From positions 11,897 through 23,861 of the forward strand of contig DHIZ01000269.1 of NCBI GenBank assembly GCA_002404055.1: a stretch of DNA of 11,965 nucleotides, written 5' to 3'. How positions within the stretch are numbered: position 1 is the stretch's first letter; the number at the start of each line of letters is the position of its first letter. Made by a program: the position numbers and the translations under genes. Under the pieces are notes generated by a model. It saw nothing but the letters and a program-made list of their open reading frames with translations. It made no database searches and was not told where the DNA came from. This document shows positions 1 to 7,400 of this stretch, in pieces. The stretch comes from Chloroflexi bacterium UBA4733. GTDB taxonomy: Bacteria > Chloroflexota > UBA4733.

Positions 1-978
1 TGGGAGTGGCACACCCCCGTCTGCGTGGCAGCCATGCAGACGGGGAAATACGCCGCCACGGAGGTCCCGGCGGCGCTCACGGTGGATGAATGCTGGGAAC
101 TGGTGGATACCTCCGAGCAGACCGGCAAACCGTGCATGCTGCTGGAAAATGTTTGCTACTACCGCAACGTCATGCTGGTGCTCAATCTGATTCGGCAGGG
201 CATGCTCGGCGACTTGCTGCACGCCGCCGGCGGTTACCAGCACGATGTGCGCGGAGCCAAAATCGGGCCAACGGGCGAGGTAAAATGGCGGGGGATGCAT
301 TCGGTCGCGCGCAATGCCAACCTGTACCCCACGCATCCCATCGGCCCGATCGCATGGTGGGCGGACATCAACCGAGGTGACCGCTTCACCTATCTGGTCT
401 CCATGAGCAGCCGGTCGCGCGGCATCAATCGCTACGTCGCCGAGCGGTTCGGCGCGGATCACCCGAACGCGACGCGCGAGTACGCGCTGGGCGACGTCAA
501 CACCACTCTGATCAAGACGGCCCGCGGCCTGACTGTCACGCTCTACCACGACACGCAATCGCCGCGGCCCTATGACCTGATCCTGCAGGTGCAGGGAACC
601 GAGGGCATTTACTCCGGCACGCTGGACAAGATCTACCTCGAAGGTCGAAGCCCGCGGCAGGGCGCCCGTCACCAGGCGCCGGTCTGGGAGGACATGGCCG
701 ACTACTACCGGCAGTACGAGCATCCCATCTGGAAGACGCTGGGGCAAACCGCCAAGCAATACCCACACGGGCCAGCGGATTACATGGAGTTGCACCAGTT
801 TGTGAAGGCGGTACGCAGCCAGTCCCAGACCCCCATCGATGTGTACGATGCGGCGACGTGGAGCGTCATTACGCCGCTGACCGAGCAGTCCGTCGCCTCG
901 AAGAGCGCAGCGGTCGACTTCCCGGACTTTACGCGGGGCAAATGGGCGACCACGAAGCCGGTGGATATTGTGACGTAA
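1..978 (+). CDS. Gfo/Idh/MocA-fold protein, glycosidase family GH109-like (5' end missing)
   Basis: The reading frame is open from base 1 to the TAA at 976-978, giving 325 residues without the N-terminal Rossmann GxGxxG motif, which must lie upstream. The visible start (WEWHTP, then AATEVPAALT) matches the region where dehydrogenase relatives carry Glu-Lys-Pro. Here it is Glu-Val-Pro (residues 21-23), a substitution typical of GH109 NAD-dependent glycosidases, which cleave alpha-N-acetylgalactosamine and related sugars by transient oxidation. Other family-like segments are ENVCYYR (49-55), YPTHPIGP (from 109), INRGDRFTYLVSMSS (from 123), and near the C-terminus DVYDAATWSVITPLTEQSVA and PDFTRGKW. 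Tyr109 and His112 have the Y-x-x-H spacing I recall for GH109 catalytic residues; that assignment is from memory. I see no signal peptide, but the N-terminus is absent. A plain sugar oxidoreductase of the same fold is the alternative; the fold is secure, the exact substrate is not. Confidence 0.8.
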   Translation, partial: WEWHTPVCVAAMQTGKYAATEVPAALTVDECWELVDTSEQTGKPCMLLENVCYYRNVMLVLNLIRQGMLGDLLHAAGGYQHDVRGAKIGPTGEVKWRGMHSVARNANLYPTHPIGPIAWWADINRGDRFTYLVSMSSRSRGINRYVAERFGADHPNATREYALGDVNTTLIKTARGLTVTLYHDTQSPRPYDLILQVQGTEGIYSGTLDKIYLEGRSPRQGARHQAPVWEDMADYYRQYEHPIWKTLGQTAKQYPHGPADYMELHQFVKAVRSQSQTPIDVYDAATWSVITPLTEQSVASKSAAVDFPDFTRGKWATTKPVDIVT

Positions 979-982
979 GTAC

Positions 983-1000
983 GGACCACAGCGCTGGTCC
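983..1000 (+). terminator. Possible weak terminator hairpin after the GH109-like gene
   Basis: Five bases after the TAA stop, GGACCA and TGGTCC form a perfect 6-bp stem with a 6-base loop. There is no following T-run, so termination is inferred only from position and symmetry. Confidence 0.35.
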
Positions 1001-1134
1001 TGCCACGAACCACCTTCTTGCTCGGCAACGATGGTCCTGGTGCCCCCGCGCCCGGCAACCCTCATCCTCGACCACCAAATCGCGCATTGCACCCATCCTC
1101 GGTGTTGTATGATGTCTTTTGACAGGCTAAGGCA

Positions 1135-1277
1135 CGGTTCAAACCGCCTTTACAGTTCAGCCGCCTTCCCCTCTGGTAGACGGCCGCAAACTGTCATGTC
1201 GGGCCACGCCTGGGTTGAACCATGTCTAACCTTACCTATCGAGGCTATAATTCCGCCGGTTGGTCGGCGTATCAACC
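1135..1277. promoter_or_regulatory. Cluster of GGTT/AACC inverted repeats, candidate operators
   Basis: Three dyads share the same half-site: CGGTT-CA-AACCG (1135-1146), GGTT-G-AACC (1213-1221) and GGTTG-N10-CAACC (1258-1277). A further AACC lies at 1228-1231. The last two dyads flank the TATAAT at 1246-1251, where a repressor or activator could act. The spacings differ, so a single regulator is inference. Confidence 0.3.
1246..1251 (+). promoter_or_regulatory. Candidate -10 element (TATAAT) for the first SBP gene
   Basis: A perfect TATAAT lies about 95 bases before the ATG at 1347. No good -35 is found 16-18 bases upstream; TTGAAC at 1215-1220 is 25 bases away, too far for sigma70. The promoter may depend on an activator, or the match may be chance. 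Confidence 0.35.
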
Positions 1278-1300
1278 ACGCAGTCCTGGCTGGCTGCGTG
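1277..1300 (+). other. Leader hairpin of the first SBP transcript
   Basis: CACGCAG and CTGCGTG pair perfectly over 7 bp around a 10-base loop, between the candidate -10 and the ribosome binding site. It has no T-run. It could be an mRNA-leader structure; its role is unknown. Confidence 0.3.
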
Positions 1301-1346
1301 CGGAGTCTTGCGCAGTTGACGGCAATTCGCTCGAGAGGAGAAGAGC

Positions 1347-2819
1347 ATGAAGGGTCCCCGTTTTTCGCGGAGAGCTTGCTTGGCCATGGTCACTGGCGGT
1401 GCGGCAGGGTTACTCGCCGCTTGCGGGGGGAGCACGCAAGCCACCGTCTCCACCAGTTCGGCGGCGACGGGCAGCGCCGCCAGTGCTATCAGTTCCGCGT
1501 TGCCCACATCGTCCACAGTGACGAGCGGCACAGCGCTTCCGGCGCCTGTCGCGACGTCAAGCACCGCCACTTCGGCAACACAGGCCGCAGCCAACGCCCC
1601 GGCAACGCAGGCCACGCTGCTATATTGGGATTGGTGGAGTCCGACCGGCAGCCCCTCGATGACGGCCTGGTGGGCGTTTATCCAGAGCGACTATCAGGCG
1701 AAGCATCCCGGCATCAAGCTCCAGACGGAGTTTCTCAGCGATTTCACCGTGTATCAGACCCGTTTCGCCGGCGGAACGTATCCTGACGCCATGCACACCT
1801 CGACCGCCTTCACCTACGACTTCTGGCTGCGCGGCGCCCTCGCCACGTTGGAGAGCCGCATTGCGCAGACCCCGATGGTAAGTATGGATCAATTCATGCC
1901 GACATCCCTGTTCTACAATCAGGCGCAGGGGCATATCTTCGGCATCCCCATGGAGGGACCGGACTCCGAGGCCTTCATCTATAACACCGACATGTTCACC
2001 ACTGCCGGCCTCGACCCCGATCCAGCCAAGGTCTCCCAGTGGACCTGGGACCAGTTCACTCAAGCCGCCCGGAGCTTAACCAAGCTCGACGGCTCCGGCA
2101 ACGTGACGGTGGCCGGCTTCGACGGGCCTGCCCTCGCATTGAGTATCACGGGGCTCTCACGTTGGTTGAATACCAACGGAGTTGACCTGTACAACCAGCA
2201 GATCAACGGCGTGGCGTTTGACAATGCGCAAGGCATCGAGACTGTGCAGTTCCTGGTCGACCTGAGCCAGAAGTACAAGTTCTGGTGGCCGAGCAACGTG
2301 CCGCCTACCAAGAATGGCCGCGTGCTCGACGGAGTTGCCGCGACGGCCATCACCGGCACCTGGAATGTGGAGACGATCTCCGACTTCGCGCCCAAGCTGA
2401 ACTACCAGATTGTGCCCTTGCCGGCGGGTCCGCACGGCAAGCCGTCAACCCGTACCTGGGAAAATATGGTGGCGCTGCCCAAGCAAGCGAAGAACCCGGA
2501 CGCCGGCTGGGACTTCATGGCATATTATGCTGGCAAGGACACCATCATCCAGCGACTTGCCAAGCTCAATCGCGTCGGCCCGCGCCTCGACTTCTTCCAG
2601 TCCCCGGAATTCATCGCCCGGGCCAAGACCCAACCGCAGATCACCTGGGTGCAGAAGGTCGGCGAGGTCGGTGGACGCGACGCCTACTTCCGCCAGGCAG
2701 CCCTGACGACGGCCGTGCAACCAATTATCAAACAGGCGCTGGCGGGAACGGTTTCGGCAGCGGATGCCACGCACCAGATGGCGCAAGCGTGCAACGCCGT
2801 CCTGGCGCAGCCCGAGTAA
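1347..2819 (+). CDS. Extracellular solute-binding lipoprotein, family 1 (ABC sugar uptake), SBP-1
   Basis: This 490-residue protein should capture a sugar or oligosaccharide outside the membrane and deliver it to an ABC permease. The ATG at 1347 follows GAGAGGAG (1333-1340). The N-terminus has a twin-arginine-like SRRACLAM (7-14), a Gly/Ala h-region and the lipobox LAAC with Cys26 as the expected lipidated residue. Residues 27 to about 88 form a Ser/Thr/Ala/Pro linker with no obvious fold. The mature domain starts at LLYWDWWSP and shows family-1 landmarks: AFIYNTDMF, TWDQFTQAARSLTK, a GTWNVETI segment and the C-terminal NPDAGWDFMAYYAGKD. Length is normal for the family once the linker is subtracted. 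It lies 37 bases before the esterase gene, probably cotranscribed, which suggests the ligand is an acylated glycan. No permease or ATPase gene is nearby, so substrate cannot be read from context. Confidence 0.9.
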   Translation: MKGPRFSRRACLAMVTGGAAGLLAACGGSTQATVSTSSAATGSAASAISSALPTSSTVTSGTALPAPVATSSTATSATQAAANAPATQATLLYWDWWSPTGSPSMTAWWAFIQSDYQAKHPGIKLQTEFLSDFTVYQTRFAGGTYPDAMHTSTAFTYDFWLRGALATLESRIAQTPMVSMDQFMPTSLFYNQAQGHIFGIPMEGPDSEAFIYNTDMFTTAGLDPDPAKVSQWTWDQFTQAARSLTKLDGSGNVTVAGFDGPALALSITGLSRWLNTNGVDLYNQQINGVAFDNAQGIETVQFLVDLSQKYKFWWPSNVPPTKNGRVLDGVAATAITGTWNVETISDFAPKLNYQIVPLPAGPHGKPSTRTWENMVALPKQAKNPDAGWDFMAYYAGKDTIIQRLAKLNRVGPRLDFFQSPEFIARAKTQPQITWVQKVGEVGGRDAYFRQAALTTAVQPIIKQALAGTVSAADATHQMAQACNAVLAQPE

Positions 2820-2833
2820 GCTGAGCGATCAGC
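2820..2833 (+). other. Small intercistronic hairpin
   Basis: GCTGA-GCGA-TCAGC begins at the base after the SBP-1 stop. A 5-bp stem is too weak to terminate alone; it could trim or protect the 3' end of the SBP message relative to the esterase message. It may be chance. Confidence 0.25.
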
Positions 2834-2856
2834 AGCACTGACACGAGGAGAACGAC

Positions 2857-4974
2857 ATGGCTACGGCCGTACTGCCCAGCGTGCGCACGGCGGAGGACGA
2901 AGACCTGGCGGTGCTCGCCCGCTGGTTCCGCTGGCGCGATGCACCGAACGGCGCCCGCCAGCGTTTGAACGCCGAGGCGCAGGCGCTCCTGGCGCGACGA
3001 CGTGAGCAGGTCGCTGCGCTCAACAGTGCCGACGACTGGCGCCGCCGTCAGGTGGCGGTGCGTCAAACCCTCCATGACCTGCTCGGGCCATTTCCGGAGC
3101 GCACGCCGCTTAATGCGCGGATCACCGGCGTCGTCCGCAAGCCGGGCTACCGCATCGAACACGTGGTGTTCGAATCCCGGCCCCAGTTCTTCGTCACGGC
3201 CTGCCTGTTCATTCCCGAGCATCTCTCTGGCCCAACGCCAGCGATTGTGAACCCAATTGGCCACAGTGACATCGGCTTTCGGGAATCAAGCAATCAGGTG
3301 CTGGCGCTGAACCTCGTCCTCAAAGGTTTCATCGTCTGCTGCTTCGATCCGGTGGGCCAGGGTGAGCGCGTGCAGTACCTCGACCCCGCCACCGGCCGGT
3401 CACGCCTGGGTGGTTGCACGCGCGAACACTCCCATTTCACCCGCCAGACCCTCCTGGCTGGGCGTTCCTCGGGTCACTACTTCGCCTGGGACGGCATTCG
3501 GGCCATCGACTACTTGCAGACGCGACCGGAAGTCGACGCACAGCGCATCGGGATCACCGGCATCTCCGGTGGCGGTACGCAGACCGCCTATATCAGCGCG
3601 CTGGATGAGCGGTTGGCCGCCGCTGCGCCAACCTGTTATATCACGAGTCTGCATCTCCTGCTGGAGTCGCTGGGTCCCCAGGATGGCGAGCAGAATCTCC
3701 TCCGTGGCATTGTCGCCGGGATCGACCATGCCGACTATCTGGAGGTGCAGGCTCCCCGACCAATCCTGGTGATGGCCAACACCCGCGACTACTTCAGTAT
3801 TCAGGGCGCGCGCGAAACCTGCGCCGAAGTCGCCCGCGCCTACGCAGCCCTCGGCGCACCGAACGCCTTCCAGAAAGAAGAGGACGACGCCCCCCACGGC
3901 TTCACCCCGGTGAGCCGCTCCCTGATTTACGAGTTCTTTCAGCAGGCTTTGAACCTGCCGGGCGACCCGCGGGAAATTCCAGTGGAACCACTACCGCTGG
4001 CGGACCTAACGGTGACACCCACTGGACAGCTTGCCACCTCGCTCGGTGGCGAAACGGTCTTCAGTCTCAATCGCACGGAGGCCGGAGTGCTGGGCGCCCA
4101 GGTCGCTCAGCGGCGGGGGGCACTGCAGCAGCACCTCTCGACCGTTCGCGCCGCCGCGGAGCGGCTTTCCGGCTACCGGGCGCCCACTGCACCGGTGCCC
4201 ATCATGGTGGGCCGCCACCAACGAGGCGGCTATAACATTGAGAAGGTCGTACTGCAAGGGGCGGATGGAACCGTCCTGCCCAGCCTGATCCTCGTCCCGG
4301 CAAGGTCCGGACGGTTCCCAGCAGCGCTCTGGCTGGACGCGACGGGCAAGAACGCTGCCGTGGCGCCCACGGGGGCGGCGGTTGCGCTGGCCAGGCACGG
4401 CTGGGTGGTGCTCCTGCCTGATCTCAGCCTGGTGGGAGAGCTGGCGACGGCAGGCGGTGACTGGACCTTCGAGCCGGCGTTGCTTGGGCGGAGTTGGCCC
4501 GGCATTCGAGCCGGGGAGATCGGACAAGCGCTAGCGTATCTCCGATCACGGGACGACGTGGAGCCGGGCGCCAGCGCGGCCATCGCCAGCGGCCCGCTTG
4601 GTCCAGCGCTGCTGCACGCGGCGCTCTTCGATGCCGGCCTGCAGCCCATCGTCCTCTTTCAGACGCTCTTCTCCTGGCAGGATGTCGTCCAGCAACGGTC
4701 CTCCACGACGGACTTCACCGCCATTGTCCCCGACGCACTGGGGGCGTACGACCTGCCGGATCTGGCGGCCTGCCTGGCGCCGCGACGGCTCCTCGTGCTC
4801 AACCCGCTGGATGCTGTTGGTGGGCAGGCGGACCCGCAGCAGGTGCAAGTAGCGTGGGAAGTCACTTGCGAGGCCTATCGTATGCAGCGGGCCGAATCCG
4901 CCCTGACGCTCGAGACAGGAGCTACCGAGGCGCGTATCGCCGAAGCGCAGGACGAGTGGCGGCAGCACGGGTGA
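2857..4974 (+). CDS. Tandem alpha/beta-hydrolase, acetylxylan-esterase-like (705 aa)
   Basis: GAGGAG (2845-2850) sits 6 bases before the ATG. The first half (about 90-360) is a complete alpha/beta-hydrolase of the acetylxylan esterase/dienelactone-hydrolase type: oxyanion-side NPIGHSD, DPVGQGER, then GITGISGGGTQTAY with nucleophile Ser237, Asp311 in NTRDYF and His347 in DDAPHGF, a plausible Ser-Asp-His triad. CYITS and GPQDGEQN are typical of esterases found beside glycan-uptake genes. The second half (about 430-690) has the outline of another alpha/beta-hydrolase, including a strand ending DLSLVGE and a C-terminal PRRLLVLNPLDAVGG, but GxSxG is replaced by IASGPLGP, so it is probably non-catalytic. 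There is no signal peptide, so it likely deacylates imported oligosaccharides in the cytoplasm. The fold and first active site are secure; acetyl-xylan as substrate is inference, and carbohydrate or other acyl esters are possible. Confidence 0.85.
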   Translation: MATAVLPSVRTAEDEDLAVLARWFRWRDAPNGARQRLNAEAQALLARRREQVAALNSADDWRRRQVAVRQTLHDLLGPFPERTPLNARITGVVRKPGYRIEHVVFESRPQFFVTACLFIPEHLSGPTPAIVNPIGHSDIGFRESSNQVLALNLVLKGFIVCCFDPVGQGERVQYLDPATGRSRLGGCTREHSHFTRQTLLAGRSSGHYFAWDGIRAIDYLQTRPEVDAQRIGITGISGGGTQTAYISALDERLAAAAPTCYITSLHLLLESLGPQDGEQNLLRGIVAGIDHADYLEVQAPRPILVMANTRDYFSIQGARETCAEVARAYAALGAPNAFQKEEDDAPHGFTPVSRSLIYEFFQQALNLPGDPREIPVEPLPLADLTVTPTGQLATSLGGETVFSLNRTEAGVLGAQVAQRRGALQQHLSTVRAAAERLSGYRAPTAPVPIMVGRHQRGGYNIEKVVLQGADGTVLPSLILVPARSGRFPAALWLDATGKNAAVAPTGAAVALARHGWVVLLPDLSLVGELATAGGDWTFEPALLGRSWPGIRAGEIGQALAYLRSRDDVEPGASAAIASGPLGPALLHAALFDAGLQPIVLFQTLFSWQDVVQQRSSTTDFTAIVPDALGAYDLPDLAACLAPRRLLVLNPLDAVGGQADPQQVQVAWEVTCEAYRMQRAESALTLETGATEARIAEAQDEWRQHG

Positions 4975-5102
4975 GCATCCGGCTTGGACCTGCTGCTGTG
5001 ACGACCTGCGCGGAGCGGTCATGGCGGACGCTGTTCCGGTGTCACCGAGCCGGCGAGCAAAGAGGGCAATGGCCTGGGAGCCTGGGAAGGTATACGCGGC
5101 GA

Positions 5103-5135
5103 GTCAGCAGACCGGCTCGGAGCATCCTTGCTGAC
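5103..5135. terminator. Possible weak terminator between convergent genes
   Basis: GTCAGCA and TGCTGAC pair over 7 bp with a 19-base loop, in the 179-base gap between the esterase and the oppositely oriented oxidoreductase. A second symmetric element, CGGTG-T-CACCG, lies at 5037-5047. Neither has a T-run, so a role in ending the converging transcripts is only positional inference. Confidence 0.25.
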
Positions 5136-5153
5136 CGGACTCCGTGTCGGCTG

Positions 5154-6257
5154 CTAAAAGGTAGTCAACAACTCCAGTGCCCGACCGCTGCGCGCCGATT
5201 CGATGGCCTTCACCATGATCTCCAGGGCGTGCCGGGCGTGTTCGGCACTGGTGACCGGCTGGCTGCCGCTGGCGAGGCAGTCGGCCAGGTGTTTGACCAG
5301 GATGGCCCGGCGGTAGCGTTGACGGTCGCCATCGCCCATGCCGCCGCGCGGAGTGATCCAGCCGTCAATGCCGGGCGCCGCGTCGAAGCGAAAGATCTCC
5401 AGCGGTGGCGCGCCGTCCTGCGTCTGATTGTTGAGATTGATCGTGCCGCTCCGGCCGAAGATCTCGATCTGGGGACTCTTGGCCGCGTTGACGTTGAAGG
5501 TGCCGTCGACCACTGCAAAGGTCGAGTTGCCGAAGTCCAGCATCAGCAGCGTGTTGTCGTCTGCCGTGACCTCGATCTGCTTGCCGGCAAACGGACCGGC
5601 GCGCACCGTACGCACTTTCTCGGTGATGCCGGAGAAGGCGACTACACGCTTGGCGGGCCCAAGGATGCCCGTGATGTCATGGATGCCGTAGACACCCATA
5701 TCGAAGAGCGGACCAGACCCATCCTGATAGAACCAGGTGGGGTCGAGTGGCCAGGCGCCGGCGGCAGGGCCGCCGTGGGAACTGCGCACCCGGGCAAAAC
5801 AGGGCTGGCCGATCGCCCCGGCAGCCACCAAGCGTTTGGCATGGAGGCGATTGGGTTGGAGCATGTTGGGCGGGGCCACCACGTACTGCAATCCTTTGGC
5901 GCGGGCGAGGTCGATCAGCGCATCCGCCTCCTCCAGCGTGGTCGCAATTGGCTTCTCAACGACCAGATGCTTGCCGGCAGCGAGAATTTGCCGGGAGGTG
6001 GTCCCGTGAAATGGTATGGGTGTGACATTGACGACGGCGTCGAGGTCGGCCCGCTCCAGCAACTCCTCCAGACTCCCGTAGGCCGCCGGGATACCGAAGC
6101 GCTCGGCCACCGAGCGCGCTCGTTCGATGGAAACGTCAGCGATGGCCACCGTGGCTACCTGATCGCGCAGCTCGGCGAGACCGAGGAGGTAGCCGGAGTT
6201 CGACGTGGCGATGGTGCCGGCCCCGAGCAGGCCGACTCTAAGCGGTGTACGCGCCAT
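5154..6257 (-). CDS. Gfo/Idh/MocA family oxidoreductase (sugar or inositol dehydrogenase-like, 367 aa)
   Basis: This should be an NAD(P)-dependent dehydrogenase acting on a sugar, cyclitol or sugar acid. Starting at ATG 6257, the protein opens MARTPLRVGLLGAGTIA with the Rossmann GxxGxGxxA at 9-17. Asp41 of IADVS is the likely ribose-binding acid. Glu-Lys-Pro is at 101-103 with the active-site Lys102, and SGPLFDMGVYGIHDI (181-195) supplies the Asp/His region. The C-terminal beta-sheet domain is complete, and length is usual for the family. I chose the ATG at 6257 over the in-frame GTG at 6299 because GGAAG (6264-6268) lies 6 bases before it, while the GTG start has no ribosome binding site and would add a charged tail. 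It sits 98 bases after the GNAT gene on the same strand, separated by a hairpin. Unlike the gene at 1-978 it keeps the catalytic Lys, so it is likely a true oxidoreductase. The substrate is unknown. Confidence 0.88.
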   Translation of the reverse strand: MARTPLRVGLLGAGTIATSNSGYLLGLAELRDQVATVAIADVSIERARSVAERFGIPAAYGSLEELLERADLDAVVNVTPIPFHGTTSRQILAAGKHLVVEKPIATTLEEADALIDLARAKGLQYVVAPPNMLQPNRLHAKRLVAAGAIGQPCFARVRSSHGGPAAGAWPLDPTWFYQDGSGPLFDMGVYGIHDITGILGPAKRVVAFSGITEKVRTVRAGPFAGKQIEVTADDNTLLMLDFGNSTFAVVDGTFNVNAAKSPQIEIFGRSGTINLNNQTQDGAPPLEIFRFDAAPGIDGWITPRGGMGDGDRQRYRRAILVKHLADCLASGSQPVTSAEHARHALEIMVKAIESARSGRALELLTTF

Positions 6258-6324
6258 TTGCTGCTTCCGTTCCCTGTACTTGTCACCACGACCAGCCACG
6301 TCGGGCCTGGCGGGCTATGTTGTG

Positions 6325-6347
6325 CCTGGCCTCACAGCGAGGCCAGG
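6325..6347 (-). terminator. Strong 9-bp hairpin between GNAT and oxidoreductase genes
   Basis: CCTGGCCTC and GAGGCCAGG pair perfectly around a 5-base loop, starting 8 bases after the GNAT stop. There is no U-tract on the minus strand, so it is either a U-less terminator or an RNA stem giving unequal expression of the two minus-strand genes. Confidence 0.5.
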
Positions 6348-6355
6348 ATCGGCTG

Positions 6356-7333
6356 TCAACGTGCCCAGAGTTGCAATGCCCGGCGCTCCTCACCAAGGCG
6401 CAGCCAGCTCGGCAGTGCCGCCTGAGCGTGCAGCCCTGCGCCCTGCAACCAGCCGTCACGCGCGCTGTTGGGAGTGGTGAGGGCGTACACCGGCGCGGTG
6501 GGCCACTCCAGGTTGGCGAGGAGCGGCGCAGCCTGCCCGGCGAAGGCCGGCAGGAGGCCAATGTCGAGTAGCCAGACGTCGCCGAACCAGCGCGGGTCCG
6601 GCGCCAGCAGACACCAGCCGACCACCGCACCCGTCGCACTGCGCAGCACGCGACTCTGTGGTTTGTCAAGCGAGCGGTGGCGGCGCATGAAGCTGACGAA
6701 GGAGCCTTCGACGCTGTGCTGCGCCTTGGCGCTGAGCGTGGGCAAACGGGGGAGCGGTTCGTCCGGCGCCACCGGGCGCAGCGCCAGCACGTTGAGGCCG
6801 GCCCAGTGCTGCCAGCGGAGCGGCTCAACCGTGGCCGTTGCCGGCGCCAGGTAGCGCTCTTCGGCCTCCGGGAATGCCAGCCAGCGCATCAGCCCGGAGC
6901 CAGGCGCAACCGAACGGAAGCCGAAAGAGTGGTAGATCCAGTACGGATGTGACTCGAAGCCGGTGCCCAGGGTGAGCAGGTGGAAGCCGAGACGCCGGAC
7001 GTCCTCCATCTGCGCCGCCATGAGCTGGCGATAGGCGTGCCGCTGCCGCCAGGCAGGCGCGGTGTAGACGTGCCCCAGAATGCCGCTGCCCTGCGCGCCG
7101 ACGATCATCACCTGACTGATGACCTGCTCGCCCACGGTCGCCACGTAGAAGCGGCTCGTCAGATCGTCAAGTGGCTCCGAAAGCGCCTGACGGATGTGGT
7201 AATTCCAGTCCCCACCCTTGTGACTGAGGAAGGGCACGATCCGGTCGAGCCAGTCCGGGTCCGGCGCCTCCACTACGCCGAGCGTGATATCCTCGCCGCT
7301 GCTGAGCCGTCCGCTGCCGATCTGCCGGTACAT
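6356..7333 (-). CDS. GNAT-family N-acetyltransferase with degenerate acetyl-CoA loop (325 aa)
   Basis: The protein should transfer an acyl group from acyl-CoA to an amine, or be a descendant that lost this. The GNAT core is in the N-terminal half: VGEQVISQVMIV (67-78), then GHVYTAPAWRQRHAYRQLMA (87-106) as strand beta4 and motif A, then the YWIYHSFGFRSV segment (131-142) matching the family YxxxGF element. Motif A normally reads R/Q-x-x-G-x-G/A; here Arg96 is followed by His99 and Tyr101 in place of the small residues, so CoA binding may be altered. Residues 150-325 resemble a second, more diverged GNAT-like half but show no clear motif. I chose ATG 7333, with GGAGGG (7338-7343) just upstream, over the in-frame GTG at 7345, which has no such site. 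It is transcribed divergently from SBP-2. The fold is likely; the substrate is unknown. Confidence 0.75.
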   Translation of the reverse strand: MYRQIGSGRLSSGEDITLGVVEAPDPDWLDRIVPFLSHKGGDWNYHIRQALSEPLDDLTSRFYVATVGEQVISQVMIVGAQGSGILGHVYTAPAWRQRHAYRQLMAAQMEDVRRLGFHLLTLGTGFESHPYWIYHSFGFRSVAPGSGLMRWLAFPEAEERYLAPATATVEPLRWQHWAGLNVLALRPVAPDEPLPRLPTLSAKAQHSVEGSFVSFMRRHRSLDKPQSRVLRSATGAVVGWCLLAPDPRWFGDVWLLDIGLLPAFAGQAAPLLANLEWPTAPVYALTTPNSARDGWLQGAGLHAQAALPSWLRLGEERRALQLWAR

Positions 7334-7350
7334 GCTGCCCTCCACTGGTC

Positions 7351-7379
7351 AGAATATGGTAGCACCGGAGGCTTGACAA
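7351..7379 (-). promoter_or_regulatory. Candidate sigma70 promoter for the GNAT gene
   Basis: On the minus strand TTGTCA (7374-7379) and TATTCT (7351-7356) are 17 bases apart. The predicted start near 7344 leaves only about 11 bases before the ATG at 7333, with the ribosome binding site at the 5' end, so the leader would be very short. The -35 overlaps that of the opposite promoter. Confidence 0.5.
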
Positions 7380-7400
7380 CATCAATTCACTCTCTACAAT
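7373..7400 (+). promoter_or_regulatory. Sigma70-type promoter for SBP-2
   Basis: TTGACA (7373-7378, a perfect -35) and TACAAT (7395-7400, 5 of 6 to consensus) are 16 bases apart. The predicted start near 7407 gives a leader of about 119 bases to the ATG at 7526. Confidence 0.75.

Larger units (their letters stand above)
979..1346. other. Intergenic control region between the GH109-like gene and the first SBP
   Basis: I see no convincing gene in these 368 bases; the open frames across them lack a good ribosome binding site and do not resemble a known protein. The stretch holds a post-stop hairpin (983-1000), an isolated TTGACA (1119-1124) without a -10 at usable distance, a cluster of GGTT/AACC dyads (1135-1277), a TATAAT (1246-1251), a 7-bp hairpin (1277-1300), and the ribosome binding site GAGAGGAG (1333-1340) for the SBP gene. 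Confidence 0.6.

Noticed and set aside
1094..1120. CATC...GATG followed by TTTT as an intrinsic terminator
   Set aside because: Only 4 bp of stem with a 13-base loop and two intervening bases; far too weak.
1119..1124. TTGACA as -35 of an SBP-1 promoter
   Set aside because: No acceptable -10 lies 15-19 bases downstream.
6258..6299. GTG at 6299 as start of the oxidoreductase
   Set aside because: No ribosome binding site and a non-family charged extension; the ATG at 6257 has GGAAG six bases upstream and places the Rossmann motif at the usual position.
4494..6425. Long plus-strand open frame (643 codons) across the esterase end and the oxidoreductase
   Set aside because: It overlaps two well-supported genes in other frames and contains no recognisable domain; it has no sensible start.
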